The notes below the pieces were generated by a model. That model was not told the origin of the DNA. It was given only the letters and a program-made list of their open reading frames with translations, and did not search any database. Of a stretch of DNA of 64,000 nucleotides, positions 44,631-59,600 are shown piece by piece (the first letter of the stretch is position 1; each line of letters opens with the position of its first letter). The stretch is from positions 25,792,001-25,856,000 of the forward strand of contig OX485803.1 in NCBI GenBank assembly GCA_950295325.1. Direction: 5' to 3'. Position numbers and translations under genes: made by a program. This DNA is from Polytrichum commune (Eukaryota; Streptophyta; Polytrichopsida; Polytrichales; Polytrichaceae).

Positions 44631-47600
44631 ATGGCAGGATCATCCTCATTTCAACAATCATCGCAAGGGGCAGAGAGCAAAGTGACTGGCCGTTATCAGG
44701 AGTCTGAAGGTCTTCCTCACAAAAGGAAGCGGCCTCTTCATGATGAAATATTCTCCTCTGGCAGCCCCAGTTCTTGTGTAGGTCCGCAGCCAAGGAAACG
44801 GATTTCTTTTGGTGATCCATGTCGATCTCCACGCAGTGAACAAACTGTGACAGTTTTGCTTCCTAATAGCACACAGGTGGTTTTCTCCCCCCCATCTAAT
44901 GCATGCCCAAATTTTCTCCACACTTTTCTCTCTTTAGCCCAGAGGAAGGCACAAGATAAGCTTGGAGAGCTGGTGTCGGAGGGCACAAGAAATATACAAT
45001 GGGGCCCGCAGATATGGCTCGAAGATTATCAAGGGAAGCGCATAACTGGTGATGATGCATTGCGCAAAGCACTTACTCACCCAACTGTCCTTCTGCAGGT
45101 AAACTTTCCAGACACCTTATGGGCTAAATCACCATTGTACATTTCTGTTTAGATGAATCAGTCAATCATTATACCTCCATAAAATTCAAGTCCTTACTGA
45201 TTTTCCGGGAGCTAGAATCTGTTCAGGCATGTCACAAACGTATTGTCTTGCTTTAAACTGTACGGTGTGTTTTAGATTACTAACCTTGAACTGATTGCAT
45301 AGTCTATCGAAAGTCTTCAGACTGTACGGTTATCCTTAGTTTACTGAGCAGCCCCGCTTGTGTTGAAAACATCTGTAACCCTAATTCTACATGAGGCAGG
45401 ATGGACATGCTGATGCAAGACATTCTCTTCAGGTATGTCATTTCCCTGTGCTCCTGTGTTTCCTGACCTTTGAAAGGTTGGATATTATGTTTGATGTATT
45501 GCAGATTTGATAGTGCAACACTAAATGAGGTCGCTGTAGGGATTTACATGGAGCATCTGTGATGAATTTTTGTAACTCCTTTTTGTTTGATGCATGGTTT
45601 TTGTGGGGGTATAACACTGTGATTACAGTGGGATATCACTCCTGACCCACATGTGCTTGGGAGACTTCCTCAAGGGTACAACCTGGAATATGCACTTGCT
45701 GACGAAGTGGTGAAGTTTCTCACACTGCTTGGTGAATTTTCTTCATTTATTTTGGCCAGCTTCAGGTTATTTGCTCCAAGGTTCAAAAAGCAAAATCATA
45801 AGTGGAGGATTTCTTTGGTGCATTTATACTGTGGTTGTCTATTCTTTATGTGCAGGATAATGCTCTGCAAGCTGTATGGAATGTGACGAACAGAAGGCGA
45901 TTGATCAGGTAAACCGCACATACTGAACACTGATCTCCCTTATGGATTCTAAATATTGTTGATTTCTTGTACTTGATTGTATATTGAAAGTGGGCTGTGT
46001 TGTTTCAGTGTAGACATTCAACCTGACATCATAAGAATTTTCGACACAGGCTTGGGAATGGATGCAACCAGCCTTAGCAACTGGTAAGCAATCTAGTTGA
46101 CTTTATCATGCTCAATTACAAATTTAAATAGACGATTGTCCTGGTATTAGTATTCATTACAAGAAGTACGATCTTGTGATGTTTATCCACTGAAATCTCG
46201 ATCCTCTCTGCTCGTTATGCATATAGGGCCACAATTGGACGTACAACTCATCTTGATGTCCATAAGGAGGCTATAGGGGGAAAACCACCATACCTTAAGC
46301 CTTATTTAGGAAAGTATGGAGCTGGAGGTGTTGCGGCTGCTCTTCACCTGGGCAGGTAACATGCTCTTCTGCTATCTTGAAAGGCATGTCACATCCATGC
46401 AAACTCATAAGCTGACTTCATTCCGTGGTCCTTGATTGAAGGGCAGTGTCGTAAGTTTGTCATCAAAGACAACAAAATCAGATAAAGTAGTAACACTTGA
46501 GCTCAAAAAGGAAGAGTTGGACAAGCGTCGAATTTCAGTTGACAGAGACCCTGCCAACAAGTGGAAGGTACACCTCTTCTTCCTTTTTGCTTCTATCCCC
46601 AAATAAACCTCAATGACTGCTTGATAATTCCTCATGTAAATGAACCTGAAACTACTAAATGAACATTTTTGATGAGGAATGATTTGTGTAAGTACAACGC
46701 GTAGTGTTTTTCTTCCTTATGTTGATGTTAGACAAATCATTGCTTTGGTGCTGATGCAGGTTCCAGGACGATTTCGAGAAATGACAGCAGAGGAGAAGCA
46801 AAAAGCTGGGGGTGGAAGTTTTACCATGGCAAGTGTTGTCGACACTTTGTTTATCAGCTTTGTACTTGAGGTTTTCTACATTTTATCATTATTGCCAATG
46901 CTTCTTGGTATCCACAATGTGCAATAGCTGAAGTTTCAGTCCAACTTGTTTTAATTGTCTGCAGGTTGAACTCACAAACTTGAAGAGGCAATATTCAAGA
47001 GATATAGAGAGAGAAATTTCAAGAACTAGACGACTCCTCGCTGATATCTACTTTTATTACATACATGTAAGTATGTCATACTTTAATTTCTCAAAAGCCA
47101 GTCCAATCCTTGGCCATTTTCTTTACCCATATCTGGCAAAGGCTCCAAATCTTTTGAGGAACACCACATTTGCATAATATTGGGTTCTGGTTGTCACTCT
47201 CCTGTTGCATTGTGAATGGCAGTCAGATGAATATGGTGTTCCAAATATGTCTCTGAAACATCCTATTGAAATTGAGGTGAATGGAGAGAATCTGGTCGGG
47301 ATTGATAAGTGTGAGACTGCAATTTCCAATGTACGCACCTGCAAGGGGAAGTCATTTGTGATTGATCTTGTCTTTAAAGGACCTATTGAAGGTATGATCT
47401 CTTGTACTTGAACTCCCAAGACGTTTTTATGAAGATTTTGTTTCTGGTTTGAATTTCATCTGTATTGCAATTACTAGGTCTCTGTCTGAGTTCCTTTGTG
47501 GGTACAGATCCTACTGAAGGAGGCCGTAGTCGATCTCAAAACAGAGCCTTGGCAAATGCACAAATTGCATGCTGTTATTACCCAAATATTAAGGTATGCA

Positions 47601-50600
47601 GGAATCAAATGCGTTCTTAAATTCTTGTGCCAATTCTTGCAGTATGTTAAATATTTTCCTTTTCAGATTGTCCCTGAATGGGATTGGATTTCCAATGCAA
47701 AACATTCTATTCTTTCATGTCCAAGCTTTGTTCTTACTTTGTTTATTGCCAATTAATGTTGTTCTTGTACACTGTTTGTCATACGATTAAAATTTTTTAA
47801 AAATTTGGACAATTTTGCAGCAAAGGATGGTTCGATAAAATTCATAGTACCAAATTCTTATTCATATGCAACTCTGTCTCTTATCACTCTTTTGTAAAGT
47901 TTTGCCAATGCTAGGGTGGGCCATTTTCTTGTTTGTCAAAAAGAGACTTAAGGTTATCATTTGCGGCTTGTCTCTGCCGTTTTCTTCAGTTGGAGAATTT
48001 TGCAGGAGTTTTTATGTATTTCTCTTGTTTTACTTTGTGAGTTGTTGGCAGGGTAAGGAGGAGCTTGACTCGTTGTGTGAGGAGTTGGTTGAATTGGGTC
48101 TGTGTAGTAAGTCCTTTGAGGATCTGCCCCGAGTTGTTGTGCGTTGGCTGGGTCGACTTCTACCCCAGAATGGATGGGTACTCATCTAAACTCCTGGAAT
48201 AGGAATTGTTACTCTAATACTATTTGTAGATACCATTGTCTTTTAAGCGCTGCTTTGATGCTCCTTAGGTTTTCAATGTCTTTACCGGAGGTATTCAGCA
48301 GCCTACCAGATGATTTTCAGAAATTGACCCTTTTCAGTTATATGAGATGCATAATACACTCTGTAATTTTCAATGTCATTTGGCTATTAGGCTGGTCTAA
48401 TCTACTCAAAGATTCTGAATTCAATATAGATGGTAATCTTTCTCTCTCTGGTGTTAAGAATTCTTGCCTTCATAAGATATTCCATTTGGTGTTAATTTAA
48501 TTTAAAAAAAATGTTTTTACTGTAGGGGCAACTGCCATTCATGAAAGTTCAGGGGAAAAGGGTAGCAGAAGGATGGAAAACACTCTGGGCCAAACGAGTG
48601 AGGGCTACAGTTTGTGAGTTGCTTATGATCTTTGAAATCCTTAAATATACCGTGATGGCATTGTGATGTATTTCCTTTTATGGATGTGGATGGGTTTTGA
48701 TGACATAAATCATAGAACAACCAAACAACACATGGTGAGAAGAATAAGAGATTTTAAGCTGGCTTCTGTGGAGGGTTCAAAGTCTCTTGTCAATCCTGTG
48801 ATCACATCAAAACATAAACTTTGAAGCTTAATAGTTAAATACATGGGAATACAATCATAAGCCTCGTAGGCATCAAACTAATCCCCTAGGAATCACACGA
48901 CTTCCATATTATAAACTATGAAAAAGCTTAAGATAAACATGGGCCTGTAGTACCCGCCTACACGAAGGGATGCAGCTTCGAAGAAACAAATTTATCTTGC
49001 TGCAAGTTTTTTTGGATGAGAATGATGATATGGGTTGTCACTTTGTGGGCGGGTGTTGCAGTTGTAGATGCAGGTTTCCATCCAACGCAGTCGAAGGTAG
49101 GGTGGCATTTATGAACAAAGGTTGCATATAATTGCACCTGTACTTTGTGATGGATTGAATGAACCTAATGCAAGTCTTAAGACAATGTTGATATCAGGAC
49201 AAAGGGGGTTCATGAATCCTTCAGGGATTTACAATAGCCCTTTTCACTTGTCAACAGAAGCTGAAGATAAGCATGCTGACTTTTGCAACTTTTTTGGTTG
49301 GGTGCATAACAGACTCAACTGGAAAGAGATCAGCCATTCACAGTTGCTTTGCAAAATCTGGGAGATCCAGAGGCAGCAAAGCGGTCATCTGCTGCTGGTA
49401 TCTGTCTTGGCTGGATGTGTCAGTTGTTACACAGATATTCAGTCTGGTGCTTTGATTATCAGCTTTTAATGCAATTCAATGGTCTTCAGTATCTGAAGGC
49501 TTTCTCTGGACCATTTAGACCGTTTCCTTAATAAAGAAGAATTAGAGAGAGATATTCTTTAAAGCACATTACTTTTGGCTTCTCCAAGAATTTATGAAGA
49601 ATTTCTGAAAATTGTGCAATGGAGGATTGGATGTTGCTTAATCCTCAGATAGAGGCTTGGTATTATAACTGATACTATCTGATTTTGTTGGTAACAGATG
49701 TGGAGATTGTCATCAAGGTGAAGGGAAAAGTTGTTGACTCAAAGCAGCTGAATGATGAGTACATGCAATGGCTGAAGCTCATGCATGATAACTATGATGA
49801 AGAGGTTGAGTTCTTGGATAAGGATCCAATCTACCTTGTAGAGCAGCCAGCTTCCGATCTCCTTGGCCCTGACAAGGACCTCGCAAATGGTAAGGTCAAG
49901 TTGTAGGGGTCTGATGCGGACAGATATCAATGAATGATGTGACATGTTTTATAGTGATGGCAACATTCTCTAGTAGGATTCGCACTTTCATGGAAAGTTA
50001 AAAAGTATTGAAACCAAATCCCTTTTTTAACATCTAGGAAATTTCTGAGGTGCACTATTCTCTGGCAAGAAACAAGCTCTTTTACAAGGTATTTTGGAAA
50101 GTTGACCCTTTTATAGATTTGCCTAGTTAATATCATAGTGATAGTCCGGTTAACAATCCTTGTCTTTTAATGTAGTAAGTTGGGAGTGGACAGATGCATA
50201 CTTTACCTTTCCAGTGTTACTGTGTTTGGAGGAGACTGATACGCATTATGACATTGCATATGTGCAGTCCTTATTGTCTTTTACAAACACATGAAAGACA
50301 AGCAGGGTGAGTGGAATGCTGAAGGCCCAAACCCACTGCGCATCAAAATTCCACGAAGGGCAGCACAAAATAGCACTGACATTTATGCTACTGTTGAATG
50401 GTTCTATTGCCAGGGAAGTGGTGATGAGCATGGTAAGCTGCTTTCAGGTTGAAGTCATTTCTATTAATTTCTTAAGTATCATGAAATCGGATGGAGGTGC
50501 TGTTGGCTTTGTAATGCAGGGTATACTTTTGAAAATAAGGTCAAGGATGCTTAGTGGCTTATATATTTGAATTCATGAACTTTGAAAATAGCTCTTGTTA

Positions 50601-53600
50601 CTACATGATTTACAGTTCTGAGATTATAGGGACTGCTCCAGGACATTGGTCAGTGAAGTTAATCAAGTTCAGTTATATTTTTGAGATTCACTATTCTGTT
50701 GTTTCAAGTGTCATTTCTGCCCTGGTTTTTTGATCCTTTTATGTTGTTCCTTGTCAAAACACAGGAGAAGTGAGGGTGATTTGCAGGTAAACACATCTCC
50801 TTGTGCTGCCTTACTGTTTGTCCTTTTGGAGGGAGGTCAAATATGTGCCTTTCTGTGCTCTTTCACTGCTGAGCTACTTTGTAATAGAGGATGTCTAAAT
50901 TAATCCTTCAAGAAATTCCAACCACCTTTCAAATGTCTCAATAATAACTCCTAGGCTCTGGTAGGAACCCATTTGTCTTAGGCAATGCCTTCTGTATAGG
51001 AAACATGAGGCAAATGGACCCAAGTGTGTGGTTTCTGATTATCTCTTGTCCATTGGGGTGGTGTCTAGCTTGTTAAGAGTGTTATTTTATTCTAAAATCA
51101 AAGATATTTTGTCTATGGTGGATACCCAATGCAGACCATTAGAAGTAGCAGAGGAAGATGGGAGCAGTATGACACTGAAAAATGGTAGAGCTATTTTTTG
51201 TCTCAATAAAAGTCAACATTTTCCATGGACACTGCTCAAGTCCTCAACGGTAAACTTCTATTATCTAACTTAAAAATCAACTAAACCGGACACACTGAAC
51301 ATGCAAAACTTGTTGATAACCACCACTGGTTCTGTCCTTATACTGCAAATCAATGCTCTAGGTGAACTTTTTTGATCAACTGTGTGGAAAAAAGGCTAAA
51401 TGGTCACACCTGATGGTACTACTTCTGAGAAGATGATAGTAAAGTGCAGGTGCATCGAGTTTCACAAGAGGATTGGACCAAAAAGGAAGAGGAGCTCGCA
51501 AAGAAGGCTCCAGGTTTTATAGAGATCCTCAGTGAGAAAGAAAGCAAAGCCCTTGACTGTGACAAGGTGAGGTGTTCAAGTCAAACTTTTTTTCGTTACT
51601 GAAACTCTAGTGTATCAGCTGAGAGTTTTCTGAACTGCATATCTATCTTTCTGCCAGCCTACATTTTTCCTGACCCAATTACCTCTGTTTTCCAGACTCT
51701 TCCGTCTGAAATGCATGCAGGTAGCTTATCAAAGTTCCTGGCTGTAGTTCGACCCAAGCAGGGTTCTGGGGTGCCATTCAAGCAAGGGATGATTCATCCA
51801 AAAGCACTAGACTTGAAATTATGTGTCTTCATGTGCAAGCCAGCTCCACCACCAAATAAAAGTGGTTCAAACAAATCCCTGCCAATTGTCAAGCAACTCA
51901 TCTGGGAAGGTTCTGTAAAAGGTGATTATGTCAGTAATAATGTGAAGGGCTTGTACCTATTTGATCCCAAAGCGTTGGGTTTGGAGAGCAAGTTAACCAG
52001 GCCGGGGACTTACACCTTCAAGTTTGAGCTGGTATATCGATTGCTGGCCAAGGTTCCAATTACTGAATAGGGGACACATTATTAGGTTCTGCAATGTTCT
52101 GGGTGATCTATCTTCTTTCCAACATTGTACTTAGAAGAGGGGTTTGGAAAAAGAGTGTTGAGATTGTTATAAGAAAAATGTTCTGCATCTGTTTCTGACA
52201 GGTTACTCCTGGACATCAAGTGAAATCCCTGGAAAGAAGAGTCAGTGTGCTTCCTTCAGAAAAATCTAAGGGCTGGAAATTGTGCACACACAAGGGATTA
52301 TGTGACGAGGAACATCCAAATACTTCCCCATGTCTTGTCACCAGGTACATGTCTTGTTGTAGGCAGGATGTGTAATCTTATATACTTATTTTGTGTCATT
52401 TTCGTGAGAGCCTCATGAGTAAACCATGATTAATCTTCTATTGGCGTGCATTTGTTAGATTGAAGGAGCAGCTGACAGAAGAACTTATCTTGGGAAAGCT
52501 GGATATTTTTGGAAATTTGCAAACGCTCTCAAGGATTCCAGCAATAAAAGTCTCGTTGGAGACCCTGAATGGAGATAATTTCCTTGCAGGAAGTTTGTTC
52601 AATGCTACAGATATCAAGTTCTCTCCTGACAAGAAGCATTTGATACTTGGAAAGGTTTGTCATGTCAAAAACCCGATCGTGAGGACTCTGTGAGACTCAT
52701 TTTAGATAGGATGTTCATCAAGCTTCTCTAGGTTGTAGCATCTTACCTATGTGAGGCAGGATTGCATAAATAGTTCTTCTAAATTGCCCTTGTGGCCATT
52801 GCAGAAAGTTTTGTTCAACCAGGGAAGCTTAGAGCGTATTGCACCCACTCATCAGGCTCAGTTAATCTTGCATATAAAAGATGGAAAGGATTTAAAAAAT
52901 CCAGGCTTTGCAAATGAGGATATTGCCAAGATGCGATGTCGAGGTAGCTGTCTAAACTAACCTGTAATGTTGTGTTTCTGAATCTTTGTTGAATGAGACA
53001 TGAGACAAATAACTTTGGTTCAATGTTGGCTTGATTCTAAATTTATTGTGTTCTTGCAGTTTATCCTGGAGAAATAACAATGCTTGAGGTGAAAGATAGT
53101 CCTGAACTAAAATCTGGGCTTCCTTTATGGATCAAAGATCCAGTCCATCCAGAAACTATTCTGGACGTGCTATCTTTTCAGGTAAGGACCTCTGAAGTTT
53201 AGAACACTCCATCTTGCCAATATGTATTCTAGTGTTTTTTATTCGGAGTGTTCTGCACTGATCTTGGCGCTTATTTTGCCAATGAATATATAATGTGTAC
53301 AGGGAAAAGATTCGTTTGGCAACCTTGTTGAGAAAGGGCAACAAGTTGAAGTGCAGTTGGAAGGATTAGTATTTCAAGACAAAGTTGGGTCCGTCAGACA
53401 GGTCATGTAGCTTCCATCACATCTAAGTCCGCTTGTATGAAGGACACAGTGTCCTTAATCAGTTTGTATTTTGTGTATGCCAAGTTAAAGTCTTCGCTTC
53501 CATCTAAAGGGAAGCAATTATACCCTATAGACTTTTTTTGCCAGGATGACCTTTAACAGCAAGGTGTTGATTTTTGATAGGTGGCTGAGCAAGGTTTGTT

Positions 53601-56600
53601 AAATCTTGGAGGGCTCTTGAAGGTGACTGGTGCTTATAACTCCAAATGTAAGCGTCCTTTGTTCCTTCTTCCAATTGAGGGGTTCTGTGAAATCTTTATT
53701 GGCCATGTTTAACCTTTTGTAATTGATTGTGAAGGCTCCATTTGCATATATTCCGAGCAGGGCAGGAGGGGTAGGAAGAGATTACTTGAGTTGGCCCTTA
53801 ACATTGCGTCCCGCAGTTTACAGATTGCTTCACAGGTAAGCACCATAATCGAAGTCTTTCTTGTTACTGTCTCTATGGCAAGTTTAAGACTGTTTCAGGT
53901 TGGTTGCAAGACCTTCCTTTTTAATAAATTGATGTCTGTTATCCCAACATCACGTGAAGTTATGGTGCTGTAATGATGCCATTTTGAGAGCCGCAGAAGT
54001 TTGCTGCATATACATCCTTCCATGTTTGAATGACAAGTATTTCTATATGGATATGAATGTATTGTTGACTAGATTATTGTGATTTTGACAAGGTCCAGGT
54101 CCAAAGTAAGTACATTGCTGGAAGTCTTGTACAAGGAATTGTTGTGGAGGTTCTGGACGCGAATGGAATTGTAGATGCTACGGCAGATGGTCCTTATCAC
54201 AGTTTAACCATTGATTGGATGCCCAATGTCATTTGCCCAATCAAAAAAGGGCGGTGTGAGCTACCAGATATTCGGCTGCCCAGGTTAAAGGGTCAATGGT
54301 GTGGACAGATTTATCACACAGTTCAGAAGAGCTTGAAACTGGAACTAAAGGTACGGGCACGATACAGTTCATAGCACCGTGTGCTTCTGGTTCAAAGAAG
54401 AATTAATTGACACTTTTTGTATGTAATATTTTTTCTCTGGCATGTCTTATCTGATAACATGTGGTGTGTGTGGTGTATGGCTTTCCAGCTTGATTTGGAG
54501 TATGGAATTGCTCGACGGCTTGCATTGGAAAGTGATGAAATTCTTTCAACTCGATGTGATGAATCTTTCAAACTAAAATTTGAAGCCCTGGATGACCAGG
54601 GACTTCCTGCCTACCTCACTGCCGGGATGCTTGACAGGGTAGAAGTCTCATCAACACCTGTTTCTATTTCTACATATCTTGGATCTTTTTCAACTTTACC
54701 CTAAGGGTCTGAGAGCCCCATTCTGGGCCTCCAGATGTCATATAGAGGGGTTTAAGACTACTTGATATTTTAAGCTAGGAGTGTCAAAAGTGGCCCTATA
54801 TAAGCTTAGCCCATTTGTCATTCGCATCATTTCCAATCGGAACATAGGTATATGTAGAATAAATTATAGAGATATTTGAGCTCAAATAAGTGACTTCAAA
54901 TACATACCACGTACGTCAAATCACTGTTCTCACATATGACTTTCACTTTTACTTTTAGAAAGGGTGTGCCACATATGGATTCATTACCATAGACCAAATA
55001 AACTATTAATTCAGTATTGTTTGGGTGGTTGTACCAATTGTCATGTATCCTGCATAAACACACCTGCGGTCCTTTATGGGTTAATGTGTCTGACCATTAG
55101 TGACTGTTTGTGTGCAGATTACATTTGAGCTTGAGTCCAAAAAATCTGAAGACTTGGGTACATGTTCTGTGGTTTGCGAACGTATAGTTGCAACTAACAG
55201 TGCCCTGCCAACCTATGAAGCACATCTTCATATAGGAGGTCAACAGGGAGACTACATGGTTCATTTACGAAGTCCTGATTTTCGAGTCATTTCTGGTTCG
55301 GCGGCCATACTCACCTGGAGTATTCAATTGGAGCATGGCAATTTACAGAAACTTGCCATGGTGGATGAGGATTTCCAAATCCCAAATATGTCAATCTTTC
55401 CTGGCACCCGAATTAGTTTATTGGATGCATACAACAATGCTTGTTTTGACCATGAGCTGGAGATTCTTACTATGGTGATCGAGAAAACTGGAACAACCAT
55501 CCACAAAGAAACTCAAGTCCACAAAGCATGTGGGAAATTTGCTCCTTTCACTTTCAAAGCTGGGGAGGGGAGCTACAAAGTGACTGTGAGCTTATCTTCT
55601 AAAAACATTGTTTTCTTCCTCAAGGTCACCGCTGGAAATTACCCTTCCTCCTTGAGGTTGACCGACACGAACGAAATCCACGTGACTTTATCAGCTGAAG
55701 TGCAGCATCTTCCTCAACTTGGAGTTCTTGTGAGCTCTGCAGATAATCAGCCCCTGCGAAATATAAAGCCTCCTGTTCTCACAATTATATATCAAGGGTG
55801 TGATAGGAGAAGGTATGAGGGGGAACTTTTGGACTCCGGCGAGTTCACACCCTCACTGTACTTTGTGTTTTCTCAAGTTTATGTTCCCCGAAAAGCAGGT
55901 CCGTATATAATGAATTTCTCTCTTGTGGATTATGATGTTCCTCAAGTGCATCGGAATATGTTTGTGAGACATGGGGCGCCTGCACTCATAAAGCTTTCCA
56001 TGGAAGAAGTTGACATGCGCCAGTGCCTCGAAGCAAAGTTGATGGATGCACATGGGAACCTTTGTGACTCGGTGGGTGGTTTGCAATTGATTTTGGCGGT
56101 GGCTGTTCTTGGAAAGGAGGAATCTGGAAGAGGCAAGAGTACACAAAATTTAGTGAACTATGAAAGAAGCGTGATTGAAGGAGGTGTGGCCAAATTCGAT
56201 GACTCCCAACTTTACCTGGGTAAAGATGGGATCTATACTTTTTGTGTCTCTGTTGAAGAGGACCAGAAGCTCTTCCAACATTATAGCTCTTTGATGCCAG
56301 TGGAGCTACAGATGAAGAGTCACTTGAATGCGCTGGAGGCTGAAGAGAAACGTCAGGTACCTTAAATTGTTCATGTGTGAATAGATTTTTTGATGATGTT
56401 GGATTTATCCTTTTGACTCAATGGAACTCCCCTGTGATTTCCCATTGGTTGTTTTGGAGTCAACACCAATAACTTTCCACTCATGGTGCATGCCTGGAGG
56501 TATTGTCTGAATGTGAATGGGTTTGACCCTCAATGAACTGATTAGAGTGTTCTATGCTTTCAAAATAATAATCTAACTCCAAGCATGGAAATTGTTGTAT

Positions 56601-59600
56601 ACAAAATAACCAACTCTTGACCAAAAGTCCCATTGCATTAAAGGATAACTCTGTATGGCTAGCTTTTAGCATACTGTAATGATAGAACAATATTGTTTGT
56701 TTCCTTTCCTGATCATCAATATCCATGATTCAGGATAGAGTGGTTGTTTGAAGAGTCCAAGTGGTGTAACTTTTCTTTATAAGGGTATTGCTTAGGTTCC
56801 ACCTTACTACTATCAAACTTTATAATATGTCTCATCACAATCTTTGCTAAAAACTTCAAGTGGTTGTGTGGCATCTTATTCAAGATGCGGCAGAAGCAGC
56901 TGGAAGCTGAGCTTGCTGCCTGTAGAAGGGAATTGGCCATGATTGAGACAGACAGCCATAATACACAAGGTAATGTTTGAAACCAAACACCAAATTCAAA
57001 TCTTTGTTCTGATTGACCCAATTTTGATACATGTATCATGCCTATGCAACACCTAAAATGTAATCAGCTGTAATCTTGAGGTGTAAACACCTCAAGATGT
57101 AAATACTTTTTTTTCTGACATCACAACAAGATCCACACTTGAACTGCAGAGCAATTACAGAGACTTGTTAATGAGAGAACCACCCAGTTTCCCACTGATC
57201 CACACGATGAAGAAATTTTAAGGCGAGAAAGGGATCAACCGATTCGTGGTGCACAGGAAGTCTATCGAGACATTGAAAACCAAGCGAGGAGTGGGAGATT
57301 TGCGGCGTCCTCGGCATTTCTTGAGGCATGTCAGGGTGGAAATTTCTTGTCACCTCAAGCTTTGAATGAAGGTGTGGGGCTTCCTGTCACTCTTGCACGG
57401 GTGGAGAGTGAAGACTTGAATCAGTGAGTAACTTTTCAATTGTATCATTTGATTTGCAAATTAGGGATTTGGTGCCTCTTTGGGGGACTTTTTTTTATTG
57501 AGAGCTTATTCAGGCGTCCTGTGTTGGAGCCTTACTTTTCTAAGTTGAATGAAACTCCTTGGACCCCTCTTTCAATCCCAAAAACTTTGAGAGAACTTCA
57601 CAATTTAAAATAGGGGCTGACCTGTGGGACCCGTCACCCTAAATTCCAGCTCGGCCAATACAGGCCAGCTTGGTGCACCGATCCTAGAATAGCAAACTAG
57701 GAAGCCAGTTTTTAAATAGCCCAACGCTACTCTTTTCACATGGTAATTTAGCCCGAAGAAAACTTTGGTGACTTCATGCATAAGCTCTCGAACTCTCCTT
57801 TTTGCCAACTCACCTGGAGTTTGATCTGGAGACTTTATGGATAACTCTTTTGTCATTCAATTCGTTGTTTGAATCTAATGATACATTGTTCATGAATGTG
57901 TGCAGGGTTTTATGTGAATATATAGGACCTCACATGTTGTTGATTCCTCTTTGCCGAACGCAAAATGGTGTCAATTCTTTGGAGAGGAAGAGAGCTGACA
58001 AATCAATAGACCCGACATTTGGGTTGCGTGGTGTTGCTCGGTTTCCAATCAAAAACAAATACAGTGCTCTCGCTCTTACTGATGTCCAGTGAGAATCTTG
58101 AACACTAATTCCCAAAATTTGAATTGAACAAGGTGATTGTATGTTTCTCAACTTTTCTGTTGCTGACATAGTGTACTTTAATTGCTGGACAGAACTTGGC
58201 TTGGCGCAGTTGATGAGCGCCATCCTCAGTTACTCTTGAAAGGTTTACCAACCCCTTATCTGTTGGAGCGTGGTCAAAAGACACCATTCCCTGGGTTTCT
58301 GGGCTTTGCTGTTAACCTCCTCCATTTATCGGAAGAACAATTGGCTATGAAAGTTGCAGTAAACAACCCGGCGGCTCCCAATCGTTTATTTGGTCTGAGA
58401 GAGTCTCTTTTTTATCATCTCTTGAGGGAACTTCAGGTGTATAAGTCACGGGAGGATATGAATGCCGCAAAAGCTAGACGTTTGATTAGATCTGGAGCAA
58501 TTTCCCTGGATGGGTACATCATCAAACCTAATATGCTACAACAGCTTGGAGAGTCTTCTTTGTGAGTTTTTTATCCTAACCTCATCCTTAACCAAAGGAT
58601 TTTTTTTGCCCTCACTCTTAAATCACAAGTTGGGTTTCAACCAACATTGGGCCAGTATATTGTTGAACGCATATTGATAATCAATGTTAATAATGGTATT
58701 AAAGAACCTACCCATTGGTAGCAAAATCGAATACCTGTCATATAGTGATATCTGGTGGGTATCTCAAGGTGAGAGAATCTTTGTGTACCTAACTTATTAT
58801 TTGGGTCAATGCCATTCTAGACCAGAGTGATATTAGGTCCATTTTACCTAGGTCTGCAGGTTCTTGCATATTATATAGATGTTAATGGTATCAAAAACAG
58901 AAATATCATCAAATATCCATACCCTACTGGTATCAAAAAAATGTGAAGTCCTTATTATATATACCTGAATGGTAATAAAAAAGAAAATACAAAGACAATA
59001 ACAGTCCAACACTGGTTCCAACCACTTCAAGGCCCACCTATAAGAATTGTTCATAGCTTATCTTGATTGGTTTATTTGAAATAATGTAAATATTTAATTA
59101 ATCTAAGAAATTAAGATTTTGTCTTGGCAAAAGTGTCTTTGATAAACATTCACAACCACTTTTTGGCTTCTTAGGTATGTAGGGTTAAGATCTCTGGTTA
59201 AGATCTCTTGCTTTAATTTTACTTTGGTGTCTACAGGTTCATTAGTTCTGTCAATGCTGCTACATTGTTGTAATTGAATTATTGCCAATCCATTCTCATT
59301 CGTTTACTAGATAAAATAGTACTAAGAAATCAGACATCTGAATGAAATAAAGGACGGATTACAGTATCCAAAATTTCCCAAGCTATTATTGATATGTCTT
59401 CACATTCTCATTCTGTTCCAGGATAAACCCAGTTACGTTTGCTTTGGTCCCCTTTGAGGAACGTCTTCACAGAGGTAGCATTTTTCCTCCTGCATCTGAG
59501 GCATTTGCAAGGAGGAAGAGAGAGGAAAGCACGAGGGAACAGAGGACTGCACGACAACGAGAAATTGAGGAGGTGCGATCGAACTGTGAGTTGAGGATGC

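Noticed and set aside
45710-45886. Longer exon 3 of the ATPase gene
   Set aside because: Reading through, or using the donor at 45,731, destroys the N box or gives a stop. The donor at 45,709 restores ADEVDNALQ.
47596-47790. Extra exon at 47,668-47,760 of the ATPase gene (IVPEWDWISNAKHS)
   Set aside because: Joining 47,593 directly to 48,052 keeps frame and gives the YYPNIK-GKEELDSL order expected for the family. The candidate has no usable donor.
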